6,270 bases of DNA from Planctomycetota bacterium. GTDB taxonomy: Bacteria; Planctomycetota; Planctomycetia; Pirellulales; Lacipirellulaceae. Below are positions 1-6,058 of the stretch, in pieces. The DNA is taken from contig JAJRUA010000048.1 of the NCBI GenBank assembly GCA_024278035.1, positions 1 through 6,270 of the forward strand, in the 5' to 3' direction. Within the stretch, counting starts at the first letter, position 1. Each line of letters begins with the position of its first letter. The position numbers were made by a program, and so were the translations under genes. Below the pieces are notes generated by a model. That model was given only the letters and a program-made list of their open reading frames with translations. It ran no database searches and was not told where the DNA came from.

Positions 1-1230
1 CACAGGGTTCTTCTGGCGAATCGAAGCCGAAGCAATCGTACCAATGCGTCCAGCCAGGCGGTTGATGCTTCCTTTCCCATGGGGATGCACACGGTTAGAA
101 AGAAAAACAACGAACAAGTCCAACTCAGGATCAACCCAAAAAGCCGTCCCAGTGAAGCCCCCATGACCAAAGGATCGAGAACTAAAAAGCTCCCCCCGGT
201 TACTCGAGTACTTGCTAAGCTTGTCCCAACCAAGACCACGTAACTGGCCAGCAATGTCGCGAGGGCGAATCATCTCGGCAAGAGTCTGCGAGCTAAGAAC
301 ATGGGCCTCGCCAACAGAGCCTTTTGACAACAGCATGTTCGCGTAAATCGCTAAGTCGTTGGCCGTAGAAAAAAGTCCCGCGTGTCCCGCAACTCCACCA
401 AGCAAAGCCGCCCGCGGATCGTGGACTTCGCCACGCATCCAGCGACCTTCCCGCTGTTCGGTCGGAGCAGCTCGCTCGGCCAATTTTTCTTCGGGTAGAT
501 ATCCCGTTTCTAACATCCCCAGAGGGCGAAAAATATTCTCCTCCGCAAACTCGGCCACACTTTGCCCCGTCATGCGCCGGACCACTTCTCCCAACACGAT
601 AAAGCCAACATCGGTATACACAAACTTCTTGCCCAAAGCATCGGTTGGCTCAAGCTCCCAGATATGTTGCCATGCCTTTTCTTGTCCTTCTTGATAATCA
701 GCAATCGGATTATCAGGAATCAAACCGCCTTGGTGGGTAAGCAACTGCTCGATCGTGATATCCGCTTTCCCGTTCTTGCCAAACTCGGGCAAATAGTTTG
801 CGACCGGATCACGAAGCCTAACCACCCCCCGTTCTACAAGAATCATGATGCTGGTCGCCGTCGCGATCGGCTTGGTCAACGAAGCAACATCAAAAACCGT
901 ATCGACCGTCATCTTCTCGCTCGCCGGTTCGATCTGCCGGTTACCGTAAGCTTTAACAAATGCAACTCCCCCTCGACGTCCAATCGTTACAACGCAGCCA
1001 GGCAGCCGCCCTTTTGCAATTTCTTGCTGCACAATGTCGTCGATACGCTCCAGCTGCTGACCTTCAAGGCCAAACTCCTTGGGGGTTTTTACCGGCAGTT
1101 GAGCTGCCTGCACTGCGCTTGCAAAGAACGCCAACAAAATCGTGGGAAAGGCTAAAAGCCAACAAAGCTTCCCGGACGAAGATTTCAAAACAGTCAAGTT
1201 GATTAGGAAAGAATGGTAATCTGTTCTCAT
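1..1230 (-). CDS. Secreted serine hydrolase, beta-lactamase/AmiE family (3' end beyond window)
   Basis: The reverse strand is open from an ATG at 1230 to base 1 without a stop, giving 410 residues of a longer protein. Residues 1-42 look like a signal peptide: a hydrophobic run at about 22-40, then AVQA before AQ, a likely signal peptidase I site at 42/43. The rest fits the class C beta-lactamase/penicillin-binding fold: SLTK at 117-120 (nucleophile Ser117, Lys120), LLTHQGGL at 163-170, YTD at 205-207 in the place of YxN, and HGGFTG at 356-361 as the KTG-like box. It should act outside the cytoplasm. Bacillus subtilis AmiE, an amidase that removes peptide from MurNAc-peptides, belongs to this family and is encoded beside murQ, nagZ and namZ. 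The neighbours here suggest that role over antibiotic resistance, but an esterase or D,D-peptidase remains possible. The gene lies 42 bp downstream of the symporter, so the two are probably co-transcribed. The hydrolase fold appears nearly complete by residue 385, so what follows off the edge may be another domain. Confidence 0.88.
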   Translation of the reverse strand, partial: MRTDYHSFLINLTVLKSSSGKLCWLLAFPTILLAFFASAVQAAQLPVKTPKEFGLEGQQLERIDDIVQQEIAKGRLPGCVVTIGRRGGVAFVKAYGNRQIEPASEKMTVDTVFDVASLTKPIATATSIMILVERGVVRLRDPVANYLPEFGKNGKADITIEQLLTHQGGLIPDNPIADYQEGQEKAWQHIWELEPTDALGKKFVYTDVGFIVLGEVVRRMTGQSVAEFAEENIFRPLGMLETGYLPEEKLAERAAPTEQREGRWMRGEVHDPRAALLGGVAGHAGLFSTANDLAIYANMLLSKGSVGEAHVLSSQTLAEMIRPRDIAGQLRGLGWDKLSKYSSNRGELFSSRSFGHGGFTGTAFWVDPELDLFVVFLSNRVHPHGKGSINRLAGRIGTIASASIRQKNPV

Positions 1231-1240
1231 CGTTGCTCTT

Positions 1241-1248
1241 ACCTCTCT
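1241..1248 (-). promoter_or_regulatory. Ribosome binding site of the serine hydrolase
   Basis: On the minus strand this reads AGAGAGGT, with GAGG ending 11 bases before the ATG at 1230. It is the clearest Shine-Dalgarno-like site of the five genes. It supports the 1230 start and hence the somewhat long positively charged region before the signal-peptide core. Confidence 0.5.
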
Positions 1249-1272
1249 TTGGAAAAATGAAATTCCCCGTGC

Positions 1273-2766
1273 TCACTTCTCAGCCACCTTGCTGTAAAGC
1301 AAGCCGATACTCATCGTCAAAAGCGAACCCACAGCCGCATACCAGGCCCAATGAAGGGTAGGCAACTCCACATACCACGTCCAATAAAGCGGAAGCTTCT
1401 TGCCGATGAAAGCCAATAAAACTATTCCGCTGAAGAATCCAGTCAGCGCGGCTCGCTGAGAGACTCGGTGTTTGAGGATGGCCAAAAAATACAGTCCCAA
1501 CATGGGACCCATCGCAAAACCTGCGATCGCAAGCACTTTTCCGACCGTGCTCTCCGAAGCGCCGTATTGATGGCTCAACAACGCGATAACAATTTGCAAA
1601 ACGCCGAAAGCAGCCGTCGCGATGCGGCCCAATCGGAGCTGCTCGGCTGGAGTAAGCTCCCGCTTTCTTAGCGGTAAATAAATATCATTCACAAACGCCG
1701 TAGCCGAAGAGTTGAGCGAGCTAGAAAGCGTCGACATAGCCGCAGCAAAAACAGCCGCCAGCGTTAAACCCACCAACCCACGCGGCAGACTATTGACAAT
1801 AAAGTGGGAAAAAACCCGATCGCGATCCGCATCGCCAAATTGTCCTTCCGAAGGGAAAGCATCGTAGAAGCAAGCCAAAGCCACTCCAATAATCAGGAAC
1901 AACGCAAATTGGGCACAGACAACCACGCCACTCAAAATAATTGCCCAACCAGCCCCACGTTGAGATTTCGCCGCCAAATAACGTTGGACCATCAACTGGT
2001 CGGTCCCGTGGGTCGCAGCGGTTAGAAACAACCCTCCTACAAGTCCTGCCCAAAATGTCATCGTCGGCTTGGTCAAGCTAAAGTCGAAGTCAAGCAGTCG
2101 TAACTTGTTGTTTTCCTTCGCATATTGCCAAAACTGATCGGACCCCTCCGGCAGCAGAGAGATAATGACACCAAGGGCCGCTACGGCTCCAATCGTGTAA
2201 ACAACAAACTGGATACAATCGTTCCAGACCACCGATTTCACGCCGCCAAAAAAAGTATAGGCAATCGTAAATATCCCCAGGCCAATCACGCAACCCGCAA
2301 GGCTGATCCCGATTGCCTGTTGCAGTGCTAATGCCGAAAGAAAAAGCCGCAACGCATCACTCAGATTGCGGGTCACAAGAAACAACAGCGCCGTGGCGCG
2401 TCGCGATGCGATTCCAAATCGCTCTTCCAGCACCTGATAAGAAGTAAAAGGCTGGCCAGAAAAATAAAGCGGCAGCAGAAAGTAAACTACGAATATTCTT
2501 CCAACCACGTAGCCAAACGTAATTTGGAGAAATCGGAGATCGCCGTTTAAGGCAAAAGCAAAGCCAGGGACGCTTAAAAAGGTAACCGTGCTGGTCTCTG
2601 TCGCAACAATAGAAAGCAGCAACGCCCACCAAGGCAGTGAGCGCCCACCCAAAAAATAGTCCACCGTACTTTGTTGCCCACGGCCAACCCATAACCCAAA
2701 AGCAAGGACGCCTCCCAGGTAGCAGACAACAATCGCAAGGTCGATTAAGTGGATAGCAGAGTTCAA
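1273..2766 (-). CDS. Sodium:solute symporter (SSS family), candidate amino-sugar importer
   Basis: A 497-residue polytopic membrane protein with about 13 hydrophobic segments, the usual size and topology of the SSS (SLC5-like) family in the LeuT-fold class, which uses the sodium gradient for uptake. Family marks are DYFLGGRSLPWW at 36-47, GGVKSVVWNDCIQF at 174-187, GTDQLMVQRYLAAKS at 254-268, and AAAMSTLSSSLNSSATAF at 341-358, where family members carry Na2-site serines. The substrate cannot be read from sequence. The setting (murQ, an amino-sugar kinase, anmK and a wall hydrolase) suggests MurNAc, anhydro-MurNAc or GlcNAc. No PTS MurP or AmpG-like gene is visible in the window. The start is a TTG at 2766: the frame has an upstream stop near 2836-2838 and no ATG, GTG or other TTG between, and the first residues run straight into the first membrane segment. 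No Shine-Dalgarno is visible. The gene is transcribed away from murQ and leads into the serine hydrolase. Confidence 0.92.
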   Translation of the reverse strand: MNSAIHLIDLAIVVCYLGGVLAFGLWVGRGQQSTVDYFLGGRSLPWWALLLSIVATETSTVTFLSVPGFAFALNGDLRFLQITFGYVVGRIFVVYFLLPLYFSGQPFTSYQVLEERFGIASRRATALLFLVTRNLSDALRLFLSALALQQAIGISLAGCVIGLGIFTIAYTFFGGVKSVVWNDCIQFVVYTIGAVAALGVIISLLPEGSDQFWQYAKENNKLRLLDFDFSLTKPTMTFWAGLVGGLFLTAATHGTDQLMVQRYLAAKSQRGAGWAIILSGVVVCAQFALFLIIGVALACFYDAFPSEGQFGDADRDRVFSHFIVNSLPRGLVGLTLAAVFAAAMSTLSSSLNSSATAFVNDIYLPLRKRELTPAEQLRLGRIATAAFGVLQIVIALLSHQYGASESTVGKVLAIAGFAMGPMLGLYFLAILKHRVSQRAALTGFFSGIVLLAFIGKKLPLYWTWYVELPTLHWAWYAAVGSLLTMSIGLLYSKVAEK

Positions 2767-2932
2767 GGCAACATGGGGGGAAAGGTTATTCCAGAACGCA
2801 GTCTCTTCTTCTGCCGCTTCTGCTGCCGTCGCGGTTCAAACCACTTGGCACGGGTGGCCACATTCAGCCAAGGAGGCAATCGGCCAGGCCCCCAACCTGA
2901 GGCACTTGGCTCGCAGTCTCTCTTGCCGACGG

Positions 2933-2961
2933 TTAGTCTACACAGGTTTATCGAGTAAAAT
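2933..2961 (+). promoter_or_regulatory. Weak candidate promoter for murQ
   Basis: TAAAAT at 2956-2961 is one mismatch from the consensus -10 box. The hexamer 17 bp upstream, TTAGTC at 2933-2938, matches a -35 box only poorly. Transcription from here would give a leader of about 80 bases. The call rests almost entirely on the -10 and could be chance in an AT-rich patch. Confidence 0.2.
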
Positions 2962-2965
2962 AGGA

Positions 2966-2995
2966 CGCTACGAGCTACTTAGCGCAGAATATTCT
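2966..2995. promoter_or_regulatory. Two adjacent inverted repeats, possible operator or leader structure
   Basis: CGCTA at 2966-2970 and TAGCG at 2980-2984 form a 5-bp inverted repeat with a 9-base gap. Immediately after is the perfect 10-bp palindrome AGAATATTCT at 2986-2995. Both lie between the candidate murQ -10 box and its start, where a repressor could act on either gene. MurR-type regulators control such pathways in other bacteria, but no regulator gene is in the window. Each repeat alone is short enough to arise by chance. Confidence 0.2.
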
Positions 2996-3050
2996 CTTTT
3001 TCGCGCAACAAATCTATGTCTTTCCTTCACGGCGTATTAGAATCGCTTGC

Positions 3051-3950
3051 ATGCTGGAACACTTAACTACTGAAGCTCGCAACCCGGACTCCGAAGAACT
3101 CGATGGCTTAAGTCCTGCGGAGATCGTGGAGCTTATCAACGCCGAAGACGCCAAAGTTGCTGCGGCCGTGGGAGAACAAGCCGCCAACATTGCGAAGGCG
3201 ATCGAAGTCATTGCTAATCGCCTTGGCAATGGAGGTCGATTGGTCTACATCGGTGCTGGAACCTCGGGACGCTTAGGTCTTCTCGATGCGGCTGAATGCC
3301 CACCCACTTTCAATTCCGATCCTTCTCAGGTCGTTGGCATTATCGCGGGTGGCCCCAAAGCGATGCTTCGCGCAGTCGAAGGGGCCGAAGATTCCCCCGA
3401 CTTGGCTGCCGAAGATTTGAAAAATATCGACCTTTGTAGCCAGGACGTCGTCGTCGGGATCGCAACCAGTGGTCGCACTCCCTTCGTGCTTGGAGCCCTT
3501 GACTACGCCCGCAGCCAAGGGGCCTACACCATCGGACTAAGCTGCAATCGCGATGCCGCCATCGCCGCTCGCGCCGATCTAAGCATCGCTCCTGTCGTCG
3601 GACCCGAAGTCGTCAGCGGTTCTACCCGGATGAAGGCTGGCACCGCGACCAAGATGGTCTTGAACATGCTTACCACCGGAGCCATGGTCGGCATGGGAAA
3701 AACCTACGGCAATTTGATGGTCGACCTTCAGGCCACAAACACCAAACTCACCGAACGAGCCAAACGCATTGTTTGTGATCTGACCGACCTCACCTCGGAT
3801 CAGGCGGCTGTTCTGCTTGGTCGTTGCGACGGCGAGCTGAAAACTGCGATTGTTGCCCATCGGCTGAACCAAGAGCCCAGCGATGCTCGCCTTCGCCTGA
3901 AAGCATCCCGTGGGCATTTGAAGAGAGCTTTAGAAGGCAACCACCAATGA
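3051..3950 (+). CDS. murQ: N-acetylmuramic acid 6-phosphate etherase MurQ
   Basis: This cytoplasmic lyase cleaves the D-lactyl ether of MurNAc-6-phosphate to give GlcNAc-6-phosphate and D-lactate, the step that commits wall MurNAc to amino-sugar metabolism. The protein has 299 residues against 298 in Escherichia coli and appears complete. It has the SIS sugar-phosphate fold: YIGAGTSGRLGLLDAAECPP at 66-85, ATSGRTPFVLGAL at 138-150 (second phosphate loop), and the MurQ-type stretch VVSGSTRMKAGTATKMVLNM at 187-206. Glu82 and Glu113 fall where the catalytic pair Glu83/Glu114 of the E. coli enzyme is expected. The C-terminal part (about 245-299) matches the small helical domain. No Shine-Dalgarno precedes the ATG at 3051. 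The N-terminus MLEHLTTEARN is family-typical, which supports that start. The stop overlaps the start of the kinase gene. The GckR/MurQ family can be confused, but length and motifs point to MurQ. Confidence 0.96.
   Translation: MLEHLTTEARNPDSEELDGLSPAEIVELINAEDAKVAAAVGEQAANIAKAIEVIANRLGNGGRLVYIGAGTSGRLGLLDAAECPPTFNSDPSQVVGIIAGGPKAMLRAVEGAEDSPDLAAEDLKNIDLCSQDVVVGIATSGRTPFVLGALDYARSQGAYTIGLSCNRDAAIAARADLSIAPVVGPEVVSGSTRMKAGTATKMVLNMLTTGAMVGMGKTYGNLMVDLQATNTKLTERAKRIVCDLTDLTSDQAAVLLGRCDGELKTAIVAHRLNQEPSDARLRLKASRGHLKRALEGNHQ
3933..3937 (+). promoter_or_regulatory. Ribosome binding site that fixes the kinase start
   Basis: GAAGG inside the last codons of murQ sits 9 bases before the ATG at 3947. 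With the ATGA stop/start overlap it favours 3947 over an in-frame TTG at 3824, which would add 41 arginine- and cysteine-rich residues overlapping murQ. Confidence 0.45.
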
Positions 3951-4936
3951 AGGTGCCCTCGGTTTCCCAAGGCAATCTCGAGGGAAATCTGCACCCACAG
4001 CAACTGGTTTTGGGAATCGACGGTGGTGGCACAAAAACCGTCGCCTGGCTTGCACGCTTTACCCCTTCTTCCGAACCCGAGATTATCGGACAAGGCTTGG
4101 CTCCCTCGTGCAACATTCGAGCTATCGGGCGAGAAAAGGCCCTGGAAAACCTGAACTCTGCCATTGATGCCGCTTGGCTGAAAGCGGGCCTCGACTGCCA
4201 TTCGGTCGACAGTGCTGTGCTCGCTCTCGCAGGCGCCTCGACTGCCGAAGTCCAAGAGCAAGTTGCGGCTTGGGCAGAGCAGCGAAGTTTAGCAGCTCGC
4301 CTCGATATCGTTCACGATGCAAAAGCGGTACTAGAAGTCGGGACCCCGGAAGGCTGGGGAACAGCCCTTGTAGCCGGGACCGGGTCAGTCGCCTTCGGCA
4401 AAAATTCCGAATCGCGCACCGCCGTTTCAGGCGGATGGGGATATTGGTTCGGAGACGAAGGCAGCGCATTCGGATTAGGCCAGGCCGCACTACGAGCCGC
4501 GTCGCAGTCTGCCGACGGGCGAGGCCCTTCAACTCAGCTTTTGCCTGCGATCATCAACCGCCTCGGAGTCAACGAATCCAGAGATATCTTGCCTGCCCTT
4601 TCCGTCGCCGGCGACGTTCGCCAAGCGATCGCAGAGCTGGCTGTTTTAGTCTCCCACGCTGCCGACGAGCAAGACCCTGCTGCCAGAAAAATCGTTCTCC
4701 AAGCAGGTCGCGATCTGGCGGAATTGGTGAAGAGCACTGCGAACCAGTTGTCCTTGGGCAACGAGTTCCCCTTAGCTTTGGCAGGAGGAGTGCTGTGCGG
4801 CAGCTCGACGATTCGCGAGCATTTCTTGCAATCGCTAAGCGAGGCGAGCTTCCAACCGACAACCGTCCAGCTCGTCTCCGATCCAGTCTCCGGCTGCGTA
4901 AAGATGGCATGCGCCGCGTTTCAAACCACCGAATAG
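3947..4936 (+). CDS. BadF/BcrA-type N-acetyl-sugar kinase (NagK/MurK-like)
   Basis: A 329-residue ATP-dependent sugar kinase of the BadF/BadG/BcrA/BcrD group in the ASKHA (actin/hexokinase-like) superfamily. Motifs in order are LGIDGGGTKT at 22-31 (phosphate 1), HDAKAVLE at 123-130 with Asp124 as the probable catalytic base, VAGTGSVAFG at 142-151 (phosphate 2), GGWGYWFGDEGSAFGLG at 162-178 (typical of GlcNAc-kinase-like members), and LALAGGVLCGSS at 276-287 (adenosine site). Relatives include eukaryotic GlcNAc kinase, glucosamine kinase and Clostridium MurK, which phosphorylates MurNAc and GlcNAc. Coupling to murQ suggests the product is MurNAc-6-P or GlcNAc-6-P, but substrate choice cannot be read here. 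The ATG overlaps the murQ stop (ATGA, 3947-3950), so translational coupling is likely. The first 18 residues before the core are probably a flexible extension. No cysteine-cluster signature of the reductase-activating BadF members is seen. Confidence 0.9.
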   Translation: MKVPSVSQGNLEGNLHPQQLVLGIDGGGTKTVAWLARFTPSSEPEIIGQGLAPSCNIRAIGREKALENLNSAIDAAWLKAGLDCHSVDSAVLALAGASTAEVQEQVAAWAEQRSLAARLDIVHDAKAVLEVGTPEGWGTALVAGTGSVAFGKNSESRTAVSGGWGYWFGDEGSAFGLGQAALRAASQSADGRGPSTQLLPAIINRLGVNESRDILPALSVAGDVRQAIAELAVLVSHAADEQDPAARKIVLQAGRDLAELVKSTANQLSLGNEFPLALAGGVLCGSSTIREHFLQSLSEASFQPTTVQLVSDPVSGCVKMACAAFQTTE

Positions 4937-4940
4937 CGCA

Positions 4941-4983
4941 AACCAAGAAAACGCATAAAGTGCTCCGGCAAGAGGATATGCGT
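4941..4983 (-). terminator. Terminator-like hairpin after anmK
   Basis: ACGCATA (4951-4957) and TATGCGT (4977-4983) form a perfect 7-bp stem. Inside, TGC/GCA (4961-4963 and 4968-4970) closes a UCCG loop with a C-G pair, a stable UNCG-type tetraloop. Read on the minus strand, the hairpin begins just after the anmK stop (4985-4987) and is followed by the T-rich run TTTCTTGGTT (4950-4941), as in an intrinsic terminator. On the plus strand no T-run follows, so it would end the kinase transcript less well. The outer stem is short and AT-rich, so strength is uncertain. Confidence 0.4.
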
Positions 4984-4984
4984 A

Positions 4985-6058
4985 CTACCCAAAATCCACC
5001 GAAACGCCACCGCTAAGCGGTTTCTCGCAACCGGTCGTTTCGGGAATCGTAAGCGGCAACTTTCGGAGATGTCGAACTGCGAGCCAAGCAAAGCATTCCG
5101 CCTCAAGTGTATCGGGGTTCAGCCCCAGCTTGTCGACATTACAGATTTCCCCAAGCCGCTCGCCAAGCATCTGCATAATTATCGGATGATGGACTCCCCC
5201 GCCCGCTACCCAGACCTTCTTCGGCATCGCCGGGAGCTTCTTGACCGCACGGTAAACAGCTTCCGCAGTCACGGCACAAAGGGTTGCCGCCCCGTCTTCA
5301 ACGCTGAGCCTCGAAACATCCACATGATCGAAATCATAGCGATCGGCAGCTTTAGGCAGTGCTTGCTCAAAGAATGGAGTCGTAAAAGCCATCTCGACAA
5401 TGCTTTGATCAACCTTTCCCAAAGACGACAATTGCCCGTCGCGATCATGAGGCAAGTCCGTCATCGCCTGTGTCCACTCATCCAACAGCCCACACCCTGG
5501 CCCAACATCGCCACCAATAATTTCGTTCCGTTCTCCAAGCCAAGTGACGTTGGCAACGCCACCCAAGTTGAGTACCAGAGTTGGATGGGGTTCGTTGACA
5601 AACAAAGCTCGGTGAAACATCGAAACAAGCGGCGCACCATGTCCACTACCAGCCATATCGCAACGCCGAAAGTCGTTGACCACAGGCACACCAAATTCCC
5701 GAGCCAATGGCCAGGGGTTACCAATTTGCATGGTCAATCCCTCATTGGGGATGTGACGAATGGTGTGGCCATGAAAGCCAAGTACCTCAACCTTTTTCGA
5801 GATTGCAGGGTACTTTTTGAATAGGAGACGCACCGATTCCATATGATGCTCGGTCAGCTCTTTTTCCAACCGGATCAACTCAGTCGTTGGTACATCGTGT
5901 TGCGAGGCCTCTCGAAGGCGCGAACGAATATCGTCGCCAAAAGGAAGCGTAAGCCCTCCCAGAAACGAAATATCGCTCTCGCCATCCGTTTCAAGCAGCG
6001 CAGCGTCTACCCCATCACAGGAGGTCCCGCTCATTAATCCGACAGCGACTTTCCGCAT
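4985..6058 (-). CDS. anmK: Anhydro-N-acetylmuramic acid kinase AnmK
   Basis: This cytoplasmic kinase hydrolyses the 1,6-anhydro ring and phosphorylates anhydro-MurNAc in one step, giving MurNAc-6-phosphate, the MurQ substrate. It has 357 residues against 369 in E. coli and is intact. ASKHA/AnmK motifs in order are GLMSGTSCDGVD at 7-18, FHGHTI at 95-100, VVNDFRRCDMAGSGHGAPLV at 126-145, LNLGGVANVT at 163-172, GGDVGPGC at 182-189 with Asp184 as the expected catalytic base, AGGGVHHP at 285-292, and LEAECFAWLA at 318-327. Several positions differ from the E. coli form: GC for GN after the catalytic loop, GHGAP for GQGAP, and HH in place of RN in the glycine-rich loop. The ATG at 6058 puts the first motif near the N-terminus as in the family. 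Only a weak purine stretch (AAAGAGAAAA) precedes it. The gene converges on the kinase gene, separated by 48 bp. Its presence implies lytic transglycosylase products are recycled. Confidence 0.95.
   Translation of the reverse strand: MRKVAVGLMSGTSCDGVDAALLETDGESDISFLGGLTLPFGDDIRSRLREASQHDVPTTELIRLEKELTEHHMESVRLLFKKYPAISKKVEVLGFHGHTIRHIPNEGLTMQIGNPWPLAREFGVPVVNDFRRCDMAGSGHGAPLVSMFHRALFVNEPHPTLVLNLGGVANVTWLGERNEIIGGDVGPGCGLLDEWTQAMTDLPHDRDGQLSSLGKVDQSIVEMAFTTPFFEQALPKAADRYDFDHVDVSRLSVEDGAATLCAVTAEAVYRAVKKLPAMPKKVWVAGGGVHHPIIMQMLGERLGEICNVDKLGLNPDTLEAECFAWLAVRHLRKLPLTIPETTGCEKPLSGGVSVDFG

Larger units (their letters stand above)
2767..3050. other. Divergent intergenic region between symporter and murQ
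   Basis: These 284 bp separate two genes transcribed outward, so both promoters should lie here. I see no convincing gene: the open frames are short, lack ribosome sites and match no family I recognise. The half nearest murQ is AT-richer and holds the promoter-like and palindromic elements listed separately. The half nearest the symporter is GC-rich and has two short direct repeats, CGCAGTCTCT (2797-2806 and 2912-2921) and CACTTGGC (2842-2849 and 2903-2910), whose unequal spacings argue against a tandem unit. An AGGAGG at 2871-2876 on the plus strand has no start codon at a suitable distance. Confidence 0.6.

Noticed and set aside
562..1155. 197-codon plus-strand ORF opposite the serine hydrolase
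   Set aside because: Antisense to a gene with a signal peptide, SLTK, YTD and HGG motifs; no domain of its own is visible.
1..1230. Serine hydrolase as an antibiotic-resistance beta-lactamase
   Set aside because: The fold is shared by amidases, esterases and peptidases. The YTD variant and the peptidoglycan-salvage neighbourhood favour a housekeeping wall hydrolase.
2871..2876. Perfect AGGAGG on the plus strand
   Set aside because: No ATG, GTG or TTG lies 4-14 bases downstream, so it cannot serve as a ribosome site.
2797..2921. Direct repeats CGCAGTCTCT and CACTTGGC as a repeat array
   Set aside because: Each occurs only twice and the spacings (115 and 61 bp) do not fit a tandem unit or an iteron set.
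2749..2958. 69-codon plus-strand ORF in the divergent gap
   Set aside because: Starts at a GTG inside the symporter gene, has no ribosome site, and its Cys/Arg/Ser/Pro mix looks like translated non-coding DNA.
3824..3946. Longer kinase start at an in-frame TTG, adding 41 residues
   Set aside because: The extension lies wholly within murQ, is Arg/Cys/Pro-rich and has no kinase-family character. The ATG at 3947 has an ATGA overlap and a GAAGG at good spacing.
4174..5016. 280-codon plus-strand ORF across the kinase gene
   Set aside because: It is an extremely arginine- and serine-rich shadow in another frame of a well-supported kinase and runs past the convergent junction into anmK antisense.
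5069..5824. 251-codon plus-strand ORF opposite anmK
   Set aside because: Antisense shadow of a gene with all AnmK motifs intact; its translation shows no recognisable domain or ribosome site.
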